NCBI GenBank assembly: GCA_036426205.1
Contig: CM071571.1
Span: forward strand, 113,879,306-113,943,305
Direction of reading: 5' to 3'
Length of the DNA stretch: 64,000 nucleotides
Source: Ascaphus truei
Lineage: Eukaryota; Chordata; Amphibia; Anura; Ascaphidae
Both the position numbers and the translations under genes were made by a program. Under the pieces are notes generated by a model. The model searched no databases, had not been told where the DNA came from, and was given only the letters and a program-made list of their open reading frames with translations. Numbering within the stretch: the first letter of the stretch is position 1; every line of letters begins with the position of its first letter. This document shows positions 53,386-63,619 of this stretch, piece after piece.

Positions 53386-53640
53386 GCAGGGGTCCCCTGA
53401 GCTGAACCGCATAGCTTTGTGGACCAGGGACCCCCTGGTTCCCGAGTTACAGGCCCCGGTATGTGTGATCGGGTGGGCAGTGTCGCCGCCATGTTTATAG
53501 CGTCCCATACGCTACGTGCCCGCAATAAACATGGCGTTGACACTGTAACCGATGCCCCAAACCGGGGCCTGTAACTCGGGAAGCAGGGGGTCTCTGAGCC
53601 ACAAATCAATGCGGTTCAGCTCAGGGGACCCCCTGCTCAC
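53386..53640. mobile_element. Palindromic element P4
   Basis: GAGCAGGGGTCCCCTGAGCT to GGGGACCCCCTGCTC. The arms contain CGAGTTACAGGCCCCGGTAT and ATGTTTATAG with mirrors. The centre near 53500-53520 holds CCCATACGCTACGTGCCCGC. Confidence 0.85.
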
Positions 53641-54440
53641 ACACAATATTATTAAAATACATTAATGCTGCTTCATTACCATAGTGGATAGCCGCTAAGG
53701 CAATGAAGGGGTTAACGCATAATAGTATGTTTATTGGGGACAATTGCCCCCAATAAACATAGCAATACACAACATATAATACAGTAATGGGCAACATTAC
53801 TATTATCCACAAATGGATAATAGTGCAGTTGTCCATTTAAAATACATACAGAACAATAAATACATTAAATACATATAGCACACATCCATGTCCGGCTGCC
53901 ACGATGAAGGCCATCCTCATCTTCATCCTGCTAATGCCCCATCCGCTTCTGCAAAACAGACACAAGAATAAAAACATCAAATGTAATGTCCCCTAACCCC
54001 TTAATCACCATAGCGGTTATTAACCGCTACAGTCATTAAGGGGTTAACCCACCATCACCCACATACCCTCCCACACTACCTCCCCACCCCCTGAGGCCTA
54101 ACCACCCTCACCCACTACCCACAAGGGAGTCCTACCACATACCCTCGGGGCCAATACCCCTTCCCCTCACCCCAACACATGCAGTACAATAATGTGCCAA
54201 ATAACTATTATCCAAATAGGGATAATACATTATTTGGCAATTATTAAACACATTAACTAGCATATTAAAAGAAAGAAAATTCTACTGACCTCATCAATAA
54301 GAAGGCCCTGTCACCAGCATCATCCTTGTGGTCCGTTGCCAAAATAATACATAGCAAATACATTGCAATGACATTCACATATCAATGAACCCCTTAATCG
54401 CCTTCTCGGGTACTAACCGCAAAGGTAATTAAGGGGTTAA
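53641..54440. repeat. Hairpin repeat field (CCCCTTAAT...ATTAAGGGG)
   Basis: At least three versions of a hairpin with outer CCCCTTAAT/ATTAAGGGG and inner AGCGGTTA/TAACCGCT lie here (about 53691, 53996-54048, 54391-54441), interspersed with CCCACCCCCTACC-type C-rich text and ATAATAGTTATTTGGC segments. The same mix reappears at 63620-64000 and 51571. Confidence 0.7.
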
Positions 54441-56262
54441 GCCATCCTGGCAATGGCAATACCACTTATCCATAACATCCTCAATGAAATACAATGCAAT
54501 TTCCTAAACAAATCAAATGTGATTATACAAGCGCTCCTCAAACTAAAACTAAGCAGCCAATGTGACCCGACTTACTACAATCTAGGTTCCTACGACTTGG
54601 TGCCCCAGCCATTGCCAAACCAATTGCGTCCATAGTCAACTCTATCCTGTCTGCAGGCCATATCCCTAAGACCTGGAAAACTGCCAGAGTTGTCCCAATC
54701 TTCAAAAGTGGGGACAAAAACACTGTCTCAAACTACAGGCCAATCTCACTTCTCCCAATTCTATCCAAAGTCATGGAAAAATGTGTCCACTCCCAATTAA
54801 GCGATTTCTACACCAAGACAAATTTCCCTTAGCCAATTCCAATCTGGATTTCGCCCCAAACACTCCACCATAACTACCCTGCTAAAAGTTTGCAATGAAA
54901 TCCAGTGTGAAATGGAACGGGGACAACTCACTGGTGCAGTATTCCTAGATTTTGCAAAGGCTTTTGACACAGTCGATCATGCTATCCTGCTTAACAAACT
55001 CTAGAGCTCTGGAATAGGGAAACATGCTTTAAACTGGTTTCAGTCCTACCTATCAGGAAGATCCCAACATGTGTCCATCTCAGGCTCTAACTCCAACCCC
55101 CTGGATATCACCTGTGGTTTCCCGCAAGGCTCTGTTCTGGGGCCCCTACTCTTCTCAGTGTTCATTAATGATCTTCCCACAGCTTGTATGGAAGCCTCAA
55201 TACACATGTATGCAGATGACACAATCCTATATGCACACAGTCATAGCCTCTCTGACCTTCAACACATACTTCAGTCTGACTTTTTGAGACTCGAAAACTG
55301 GATTTCCCAAAACAAACTGTTTTTAAACACTGACAAGACTGTAACAATGGTATTTGGGACCAAGACTAAATTTGTAAAGCTTCCAGTGACTGAGCTACTG
55401 AATAGAACCAACGCTAACACCACCCTAACACCTGTCACTAGTTTTAAATACATGGGCTTATGGTTTGACTCCCACTTAACATTCTGGATGCACATTGATA
55501 CCCTGACAACCAAGACCTATGCCAAACTAGGGGTACTTTACAGGAACAAATCCTCCCTAAGTCTCCTGGTCAGAAAGCGTATCGCACAGCAGATGCTAAT
55601 GCCAATTATTGACTATGGAGACATAGTATATGGCTCGGCTCCTCAAACCCACCTTAGCAAACTTAACACCCTCTACAATTCAATTTGTCGTTTTGTTCTC
55701 CAATGCAACTACAACACACATCACTGCGAAATGCTCAAAGAACTAGATTGGTCAACACTAGTGTCTAGGCGCAAAGTTCACTTTTCCTGTCTTGCCTTTA
55801 AATTCTTCATGGGCAAGCTACCCAGCTACCTGAACAAGCTCCTCACCCCTACCACCTGCAGCACTTATCACCTGAGATTAGACTCCAAAAGACTATTCAT
55901 GGTCCCAAGGCTCAACAAAGTATCCGGACGTTCCTCCTTCTCCTTACGTGCACCCCAAAACTGGAACAACCTACCAGAGACTCTCACATCCACCACCAGT
56001 TTAAGTTCTTTCAAATCTAAGGCTGTTTCACATTTTAACCTGGTCTGTAACTGTTTCATACGCTCATAATATATATTTTCTTTAACTGTGCACGCAATGT
56101 CTTGTATATAATGTATACCCTGTTCGTTTATGTAACTGTACTTGTAACCATGTACTATTTGTTTTACTCTGTGCTCAGGACATACTTGAAAACGAGAGGT
56201 AACTCTCAATGTATTACTTCCTGGTAAAATATTTTATAAATAAATAAATAAATAAATAAAAT
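54441..56262 (+). mobile_element. CR1/L2-group LINE, copy 2 (5'-truncated)
   Basis: Closely matches 47390-49855 apart from the insertion in copy 1. It starts within the linker before RT and runs to the (TAAA)n tail at 56238-56262. The 3' UTR motif GAGGTAACTCTCAATGTATT is intact. It lies directly after the hairpin repeat field. Confidence 0.9.
54600..56069 (+). pseudogene. LINE reverse transcriptase, copy 2, YADD intact
   Basis: The main frame (55071-56069, ~330 residues) runs unbroken from SISGSNSNPLDITCGFPQGS through the catalytic YADD box (MYADDTILYAHS) to the C-terminal FSLRAPQNWNNLPETLTSTT and a terminal Cys/His tail. Upstream blocks (SNYRPISLLPILSKVMEKCV and AVFLDFAKAFDTVDHAILLN) lie in other frames, with one frameshift near 54829 and a TAG near 55002. 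The RT palm is thus largely preserved and the copy looks younger than copy 1. Confidence 0.92.
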
Positions 56263-56849
56263 CCAATCTAAAGCATCAAATGCCAATCCAATGTCTCAAA
56301 TGCCACTTAAAACATTGCATTTACATTGTATACATGCTGCATAAAATGTAAGCTACATGTAGACGCTGCAAATCAATGTTAACAATACAATATTTCAAAT
56401 AAAATAGCATTACATCAAAAGAAGTATACTATGTAATCCAATAAAGTCACCATCAATCAATTAACATACATGAATTACATCCCAAAACCATTAAAATAGC
56501 ATCCATACCAATTACACAATTAACTATAGCAACCGTTACAGAGAACAAGTTACCATCATACAAAATAGGACACCAACAATTACAATATACTATAGCAAGC
56601 CTCACCATTACCTAAAGTACAGCATAGAAGCCCAAAAATTACATCTATCTAATTATAAAATACATTGAACACACATCTATGCATAGCAGAATAGCCACAA
56701 TCATTTAAAATAGTGCAAAGCAAGCTTTTAAAACAATATCATTTCTTACCCTGTATGTATATATCTCTCTAGACATACATACATACATACATACATACAT
56801 ACATACATACATACAGTGGCAAGAAATGATGTCACTATAAAAAAACAAC
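56263..56849. other. AT-rich spacer with (ACAT)n
   Basis: No gene. An (ACAT)n microsatellite of about 43 bp lies at 56772-56814, directly before CAGTGGCAAGAAATGATG. Confidence 0.7.
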
Positions 56850-56952
56850 AACACATGTAAAAAGCAACAAAAAACACAGTTACATTAAATACATTTCTTT
56901 AGTTCACTTACCATTACTTGACCCACTCATCGACTCCCGTTGAACAGCTTAC

Positions 56953-57179
56953 TCACTTACCAATCCATGAACAGGAACCCATAAAATAATAAACCAGAAA
57001 ATAATATACATTAAAATAATAAAACACGACAATCCAGGGGTCTTCTACTACTAATCCATCTTCATCTGTATTCTTGTTTCTTCTATCTTCTTCCGGGGTC
57101 TTCTTCCCGTCTGCTGCCACGCCCTGGCCTTCTTCTTCTGTAGGAGGTCCTTCCTCCTCGGCGTCTGGCTTTAAAATGA
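56953..57179 (-). CDS. Acidic small ORF, left arm
   Basis: On the minus strand the arm reads KPDAEEEGPPTEEEGQGVAA, then KKTPEEDRRNKNTDEDG, then VEDPWIVV and a Phe/Tyr-rich stretch (FNVYYFLVYYF), ending near GSCSWIG. It is open toward the centre to 57429, but that upstream part lies in the GC-rich insert and is probably not coding. The charged front half and aromatic back half do not match a family I know. GTAAGTGAG right after the ORF body and GTAAGTGAAC about 40 bases on are good 5' splice sites, so this may be a first exon. Without transcript data coding status is open. Confidence 0.35.
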
Positions 57180-57186
57180 GACAACA

Positions 57187-57539
57187 TACTGTCGCGGCCG
57201 AGTTTATTCTTACATTTACCCGGTCTCGGCCGCGACAGTAACCGGGCGCGCGCCAGGGTGTCCCGTGCGCGCGCCGAAGCCTCGGAGGAGCGGTAATCAG
57301 ATCGGGGCTTCCCCCTCCCCTCTCCGGGTCCGCCGGGTCCCCCGGAACCCCCCACCGCCGTCCCCCACATCGCGGGACACCAGTGCTCCCTCGGGGAGCC
57401 CTTGGCACCCGTGCATGTGGCGCAGGCACCCGATGAAGCGTGACCGCGCGTCACGCTGAGGGGATTTGGCTAGCAAGCCGGGAAATCTCCCGGCTTGCGG
57501 AACTAGCCAACTAAGGATTAAACGTGTCGCCAGTGTATG
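57187..57539. mobile_element. GC-rich TIR insert in the inverted-repeat centre
   Basis: The left end TACTGTCGCGGCCGAGTTTA and the reverse complement of the right end (TACACTGGCGACACGTTTAA) resemble the TIRs at 5191, 9555 and 37707, with TA at each side. A 52-bp palindrome (CTCGGCCGCGACAGT arms) sits at its left end. The interior is very CpG-rich (57237-57450). It interrupts the otherwise symmetric centre, so it probably inserted later. Confidence 0.55.
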
Positions 57540-57540
57540 C

Positions 57541-57896
57541 TTTAAAAGGCCTATGACGTCACATTTTCGTCATGGTTTCCACGGCCCTGATTGGGCCGTG
57601 AAAACCATGTGTTTTGGCCGATACAAAAAAAAAAGATGACGTCACTTAAAGGCAATGAAAGCACAGCCAATCAGAATGGCTTTGCTTCAATTGCCTTTAA
57701 GATGACGTCATTAAAAGAAACATGGCCGCCCTCACATGGTACGGCAGCCAATCAGAGTGTGGGAACTCCATCCCATCTCTGATTGGCTCTAGTAGACCAT
57801 GTGACAGAGGCTTGGGGAATAACGGATATGACGTCATTGAAAGCCTGTCACATGGTACTAGAACCAATCAGAGTAGGCCTTTTAAAGCCTATGTCA
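57541..57896. promoter_or_regulatory. CRE/CCAAT array between divergent ORFs
   Basis: Four perfect ATF/CREB palindromes TGACGTCA (57554-57561, 57637-57644, 57703-57710, 57829-57836) alternate with CCAAT boxes in both orientations (ATTGG 57590, CCAAT 57667 and 57748, ATTGG 57782, CCAAT 57864), most extended as CCAATCAGA. Several sit inside short hairpins: arms CATGGTTTCC/GGAAACCATG-like around 57572-57608, TTAAAGGCAATG/CAATTGCCTTTAA at 57646-57700, and ACATGGT/ACCATGT at 57734-57800. CACATGGT E-boxes recur. No TATA box is seen. The density is that of a CREB/NF-Y-type bidirectional promoter. Confidence 0.65.
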
Positions 57897-57903
57897 TCTC
57901 ATT

Positions 57904-58125
57904 TTGAAGCCAGACGCCGAGGAGGAAGGACATCCGGCGAAGAAAGAAGACCAGGGCGTTGCAGCAGACGAGAAGAAGACCCCGGAAGAAGATAGAAGAA
58001 ACAAGAATACAGATGAAGATGGATTAGAAGTAGAAGACCCCTGGATTGTCGTGTTTGATTATTTTAATGTTTATTATTTTCTGGTTTATTATTTTATGGG
58101 TTCCTGTTCGTGGATTGGTTCGTGA
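57904..58125 (+). CDS. Acidic small ORF, right arm
   Basis: Plus-strand partner of the left-arm ORF. From Met at 57904 it reads 73 residues: MKPDAEEEGHPAKKEDQGVA, then KKTPEEDRRNKNTDEDG, VEDPWIVV and the FNVYYFLVYYFMGSCSWIGS end with stop. A longer open stretch begins at 57783. It differs from the left copy by a handful of substitutions and no frameshift, so the frame is maintained in both arms; very recent duplication would give the same result. ATGGTAAGTGAAC at 58164 is a strong 5' splice site. Function unknown. Confidence 0.4.
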   Translation: MKPDAEEEGHPAKKEDQGVAADEKKTPEEDRRNKNTDEDGLEVEDPWIVVFDYFNVYYFLVYYFMGSCSWIGS

Positions 58126-58230
58126 CTAAGCTGTTCAACGGGAGTCGATGAGTGGGTCAAGTAATGGTAAGTGAACTAAAGAAATGTATTTAATGTAACT
58201 GTGTTTTTTGTTGCTTTTTACATGTGTTGA

Positions 58231-58824
58231 GTGAGGTGACTGATGCTCAGGTAGGGACGGCAGACAAAAAACGACGACACAAGCTTCAGAACTAATGACT
58301 CTGTGGACGGGGTCTGTCGTAAGTGTGTTCAAAAACCTTGAGCGAGCCTGTGGTTGTGTGAGTCGGGGGGGGGTGCTACATGGGTACGCTGTTCATGAAG
58401 TCAAAAATACAGGACTACGTGTTAATTCAAAGGAAGAGTTCTATCATAATCTATACTGATCCCTACACCCCAAATACAGTACCGTAAAAAAGCCCACAAA
58501 TCACCATGTGAGTCAAACGCACCGGGTCGCAGTCAAAAGCACAGATTGAATGTCGTATACAGCTATTAAGATGGTTTTGCAGCTTTTTGGTCACTCAACT
58601 CAAGCAAGCAGTGCGTGGGCGAAGAGTTTACAGGCACTGCGCAATCACCTGCTGTCAGAGACAGGAATGTGATTGAAAACAGAAACGTTCAAAGCAATGT
58701 GTGGGAGAGATGTACTGCATTGTAGAGAAGATAAGAAGTGTGAAATTACCCCTGCCGTGCAGTGTTAATTAGTTTTCCTGAGCGACGGGAGTGCGCTGTA
58801 TATTGCGAAATGTGACAAGTTACA
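58231..58824. other. Unassigned sequence between arm and forkhead-element copy
   Basis: No domain is readable in any frame and no forkhead remnant was found. It may be the body of the element whose 3' part follows. Confidence 0.4.
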
Positions 58825-59203
58825 GTACTGTACACGCCTATGGCGTCGTACAAACAATTTTCAAATGAGGACAGACTTTTACAGTACAGCACTGAATCGC
58901 AGTATACTTTAAATATGGCAAATTGTACAATTTACATGCGCGCGCAAACACGACCGACGTAGGTTGAAACCGCAAAGGTATTAGACTTTCCAAGACAACA
59001 GCTCACAAAGGCCCCACTGAGTTTTTACACGGCATTTGCAGTATTGCAGTATCTGCAGAAGAGAAAAAATGCTAATATACGAGAGCTAAAATAACGCAAT
59101 TCACTCCTGACACAAAAAAAACAAAAACCGCCATTGACCGAGATTATACAGAGAGCCGAGGATCAGCCGATTTGAGACTAAGGGCGGAAACGACCATGTA
59201 TAT
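58825..59203 (+). mobile_element. 3' part of the forkhead-type TIR element, copy 2
   Basis: Aligns with 10350-10695: CTGTACACGCCTATG, CAATTTTCAAATGAG, CGACGTAGGTTGAA and TTAGACTTTC/TTTGAAGACAACAGCTC blocks occur in the same order, as does the pre-terminal GAGAGCTAAAATAACGCAA. The end GGGCGGAAACGACCATGTA corresponds to the right TIR of the 9555-10695 element with several changes. Confidence 0.75.
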
Positions 59204-60964
59204 GCTGTGTATTGTGTGTTATGTGTGGGATATGTGGCTTGGGTAGTGTGCTTCATGTTTCCTCCTGTGTGTGGTCTGTGTGCTGTGCGGTGTGTGTGTG
59301 CGGGGTACTCATTTTTCCAAAAGTGGGGGGCGGGGACAGGGTTTTGCACTGCCTCAAGGAACCAATGAGCCGGTATCTGGGCAGCGCGCTGAGCTCCTGC
59401 TACTGCGCGTTCTATGCTCGAGCCGACGGCTACTGCGCATGTGACACCAGCGACAGGTATTGTGCATGTGCGCCGTTCCGAAGGCTAGTGCATGTGCGCG
59501 GCGGCTATGTACGCGCGCCGGGTACGCTTGCGTGGGCTGTGGCCAAAGCTTCTGTAATGGCGTGAGGGGGATGGTTTCCCTGGTGATAATGACGGCTTGC
59601 GCATGGGCCGGAGCCACCACGCTCCCTTCTGAGGGATTTGCGCCACAGCACTTGTGCTGGTTGCCGCGGATGACCAAACCTCTTGGTGAGGGTAAGTGTG
59701 TGAGGGCTTGCTTAGTGCAAAGGCACGGCCCGACGGACCTTCTGCCAGACACTGATGTCACTTCCATAACCTACTCCATCTCCTGAAAAACGGATTTGGT
59801 CCCAGGAAAGAAGTTTCACTTTAAAAACAAAAACATTAATGTCACTTTTTATAGAAGAAAGGCTAATACTTACTGTATCTGAAATGTAATTTCGTATTCT
59901 AGTGACTCGGAATTCATAAGCATTCATTATACATTTAGAAAATAATTGAATGAATTAATTAATAATAGAAAAACCGGATAAGAGTATTTTTTATCTGAAA
60001 TTGCAAATAGGTTTTACACTTTAAAGCCCATGCGATTATTTTGGAAAAGGCAAGTTCTGTAACTCATGCAAATTTATTATAAAGGACCCTATGTGTAGGC
60101 GGTGCTCTTTTGCGAAAAACAATTTATTTTGGAAAGGTAAAAAAAAAAGCCATGACCTTTAAATCACCAGCCTAGCTGCCCCAGTACTTCAATAAAGGAT
60201 GCAAAAAGAATATTAAAAAATGTTTACACCATATTAGGGACTGCAAACTCATAGGCCACTATTCTATAAACTGTAGTAGCACAAATCTGGTGCTGTCGAA
60301 CAAAAAGACTCCATTGATGTATGTCGTTACTGCAGTTTTTACAAAAGGGTAACCACAGCATCTTGATTATGTTGCATGTTTTAAACAAATAAAATCACAG
60401 TATCTTTGATATCAATAACACATACATTAAATAAAGGAAGATGTTCTAACATGTTTCTCAATCTATGCCTGATTCAATGAGCTCTTTAACCCGTTCAGTG
60501 CCGGAGTGTCAGCTCCTCCGTGCAACCAACCTGCGGGCGTTAGGATCATGTATGTATGTAACGTCTTTATTATATAGCGTAAAGCTGCCCAGCACAATTT
60601 GGTGGGTAAGATATGGCGTATAAATATATGTGTGTCCCTGTACCATCAGCCCTCACTTCACAAAGACTGCGTGAAAGTTGAAACGTTTGTTTTTTTAGCT
60701 GAATTAATTACTGTTTGTGAAGTCTGTGTGCCTAGATCATCTTTTGTTGTGTACTTCTATTGGAAAAAAAAGCGACATTTGTAGCTCTAAAGACAGCTAC
60801 CTCAAATGGTAATGAACCCAATAATCGTCCCCACCGGTGAGTTGTGAGTGCTTCTGGCATTTTGGGCTGTCCGCCATCACTTCTCGTTTTTGGTACTTCT
60901 ATTGGAACCTGCAGGACAATCCCAGTTCTGTGAGCAGGAGATGACTTATGTTTTGACAGTAAGA
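59204..60964. other. No gene seen
   Basis: 59210-59320 is TG-rich. 59370-59720 is GC-rich with CpGs but no identifiable exon. 59800-60500 is AT-rich. At 60661-60686 CACAAAGACT...AGTTGAAACG is another hammerhead-like box. Confidence 0.45.
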
Positions 60965-61370
60965 TGTGTGCAGTTAAACCTCCGGATTTATTATAAATAG
61001 CGCCATTAATGTACACAGGCTTACAGTAGTAATATATTTGATTAATCAGTATAAATACAAATAATACAAATAAGTGTTCAGACATAAAAGTAAAATTTAG
61101 GAAAAGGAAGTCCCTGATCCAGAAGAACGTACAATCTAATCGGTTTGGTTGGTAAGAACGTAAAAAGACAGGAGGGGGCGTTCTGGTACGTGCGTCTGCA
61201 AGGGGCCAAGGTTTATGTTGAGGTGTTAAATTATCAGCCATGGAGCTACTCCTTTCTTCTTAAGCAGGTTGTGTTTAAGGGGGTCTTAAAGGTGGATAGA
61301 GAGGGCTAGTCAGATATTGAGGGGAAGGGCATTCCAGAAGTGTGGTTGCAGTCAGTGAGAAAGTCAGTGT
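60965..61370 (-). mobile_element. L2-like LINE 3' fragment
   Basis: Same family as 47471-48190 and same orientation. AATAGCGCCATTAATGTACA, ACATAAAAGTAAAATTTAGG, CGTACAATCTAATCGG and GGCATTCCAGAAGTG blocks appear in the same order. Only short coding remnants of the RT tail are left. Confidence 0.75.
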
Positions 61371-63619
61371 GATTGTTTCCTGGTAACGTTGACCCCCATC
61401 AGTTTAGTTCATGTTCTGCGCTCCTGTAGAGTGCTGATGATGAACCTCACTAGAACATGAGTAATAGATCTTAGGTGCACCGTACATAATGGCCCTCAGA
61501 GGACACCCTTCATGAAGTATACTGTACAGTATGTTAATAGGTCACTGAATGGGTTAAATTAGGGCAAAAATTTGGTTAATGTCAGTTTTTGCTTTATTGA
61601 AAATACTGCATTAATTAACGGGGTTAATCAGAAGGAGATGTGTTTATTGCAAAAGGTCTGAATTGTTGCTGTGGGTGAGAAAGACAAGTCTGCTGCATAG
61701 ATAGCCACTCACTATACCCTTTATGACTCGTTTTCTCCCCTTGTGTTTTTATGTGCCACCTAAAGCATTGTTACCAGCAACGAGCAGTCCAGCTACTACA
61801 TTTTCCCCCTCGCTGGTGCACCGTCTCACATACCCTGGCTTTAGGACACTCTCAAGACTGGAGCAGATGAGTTGTTCTCCTGCAAGTTGTTGTCAAAAAG
61901 TTTCCGTGCAGCGGGTGACACTCCTAAACTGACCGCGGGACAAAACTGCCCATGGTTAGCATTGAAATGATCGCTTTAACGCAAGATAAATAAGAATGAT
62001 TCCTCAGAAATGATGTCCCTGCACCCAGACATCCAGATGGTCAGTGAAGCAGGTTAATTGCCTAAGATTGCAACACTACCAGAGCACACCTACCACTACT
62101 ATATCACTTAAAAGACCCAGCAAAAATAGATGTTGTCTCAGTACAGTGCTTCTTCAGGGATGTTGTCAGTTAAGCACAACTAGTACACAATTTGGCCACT
62201 GGTTAGTATGTTGGCATTTGGTTATGGATACAGGTATTTTCTGGCATATAATGCATAATGAACTTAAGAGGTCACAGGTACATATATACAATAGTAGTTC
62301 ATTATAAGGACCTAGTATAGCTTAGAGTATACTGTTAAAATCCTGGTTTTCTTGTCTATTAGAAATAAGCTTGTTTTTGCGAGAAGTGCAGGATATTGGA
62401 CAGGTACATAGACCGAAAAGGTGGAACTAACCCGGGTAACAGGCTGCGGTCTGAACGGTTAACTTATGAAATATTCATATGTCACTAACTGTAATTCTAG
62501 ATCGAAAACATCATACGCTCACGAACGTAATGTCTAGTGTTAAAAATGATACGTTCACAAACCACAGAGCATGGACAATGACACGTGACACACGTACGCA
62601 TAAACAATGCACTCGATAATAGGTTGACACGCTCCATGTTAGGAGAGAACCGAACTTAGGTTGAAGTCACACAGATGAGGACTTGAGCTGAGACTTGCTG
62701 GACCATCTAAGATCTTGTGGGTTTTGAGTTTACTGACAATGCAATCTAGTTTAGTAATCCTCTGCATAGTAGGAATGGATTGGTAACATACTGTAACTGC
62801 TAGCATTAGCCTTTAAGAACTTGTTCTGCATATTTCTGATATTTCTGAATATGTTGTGATACATAAATGATAACACCTTTCTTATAAAGAAACTCTGAGT
62901 GACCTTTCTTTTATAATAACTCACGATACCCATCATAATCATATATGTGAGAGTGTGTGGCCGAGCACTTTTCAGAAGTGCAAACATTTGTGGTCTGTGC
63001 TCTCTGCTTAGCAAATGCAGAGACAAACATCAAGAGGCACTTGATAAAGGAAGGTAGGCTTTTGAGCCCAGATTACATTGTCACATTGGCCATTGTCAGT
63101 GCTGGCTTGGTGTGTATAAATATATTTATGGTCCCACCGCAAAACCAGTTTCTGTTCCATCCTAGCAGTAACACACAGGTGGGAGGGAGGCCACAAAAAA
63201 CAAGACATACCCATTTTGTTACATATTTTTGATCACACTAAATTACATGTTGAACACTAGGCATCATGCAGTAACAGCGGAAAGGTCAATTCTCCCACTT
63301 TCCCGCCAAAAATGGCACCCCCATTTTAGTAAGTTAGGGGCAGAAAGTGGCGATAATAAAAAAAAAACGCCCAGTTTGTTGGCCGGCGCATTTTTTTTTT
63401 CCGCCGGGATGAGGCGCACAAGGGTTCCCACCTAAAATAGAAACATGTTCCGCCACGCTGTATCTAGTATGGCGAGTAGCTTAGCGAGCTATTTGCCACG
63501 TCTAGATGGACGTTTTTATTAGGCGAATCGGCCACGCAAGAAAAAGTTGCAATGATGATGAAGGGCTGCTGAGGAGTGCGGATCGGACTTAGAGATTTCT
63601 GCCCTTTTCCTGGCTGGAT
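61371..63619. other. No gene seen
   Basis: Mostly AT-rich, possibly unique. At 63255 CTAGGCATCATGCAGTAAC matches 52730 and may be a repeat end; 63290-63410 contains CGCC/GGCG-rich hairpin text. Confidence 0.45.

Larger units (their letters stand above)
56850..58230. mobile_element. Large inverted-repeat element with promoter-like core
   Basis: The left arm 56850-57183 and right arm 57897-58230 are reverse complements over ~335 bp with few differences (outer end ACACATGTAAAAAGCAACAA). Each arm holds one end of an outward ORF. The ~710-bp centre consists of a GC-rich TIR-bounded insert (57187-57539) and a ~315-bp stretch of CRE and CCAAT sites. Near-perfect arms with a shared ORF suggest a young or gene-converted foldback transposon, or an inverted duplication of a first exon plus promoter. 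Confidence 0.8.

Noticed and set aside
59212..59786. Possible host exon in the GC-rich, CpG-containing stretch
   Set aside because: Frames of ~110-137 residues exist on both strands, but none has splice-site support, domain features or a plausible start.
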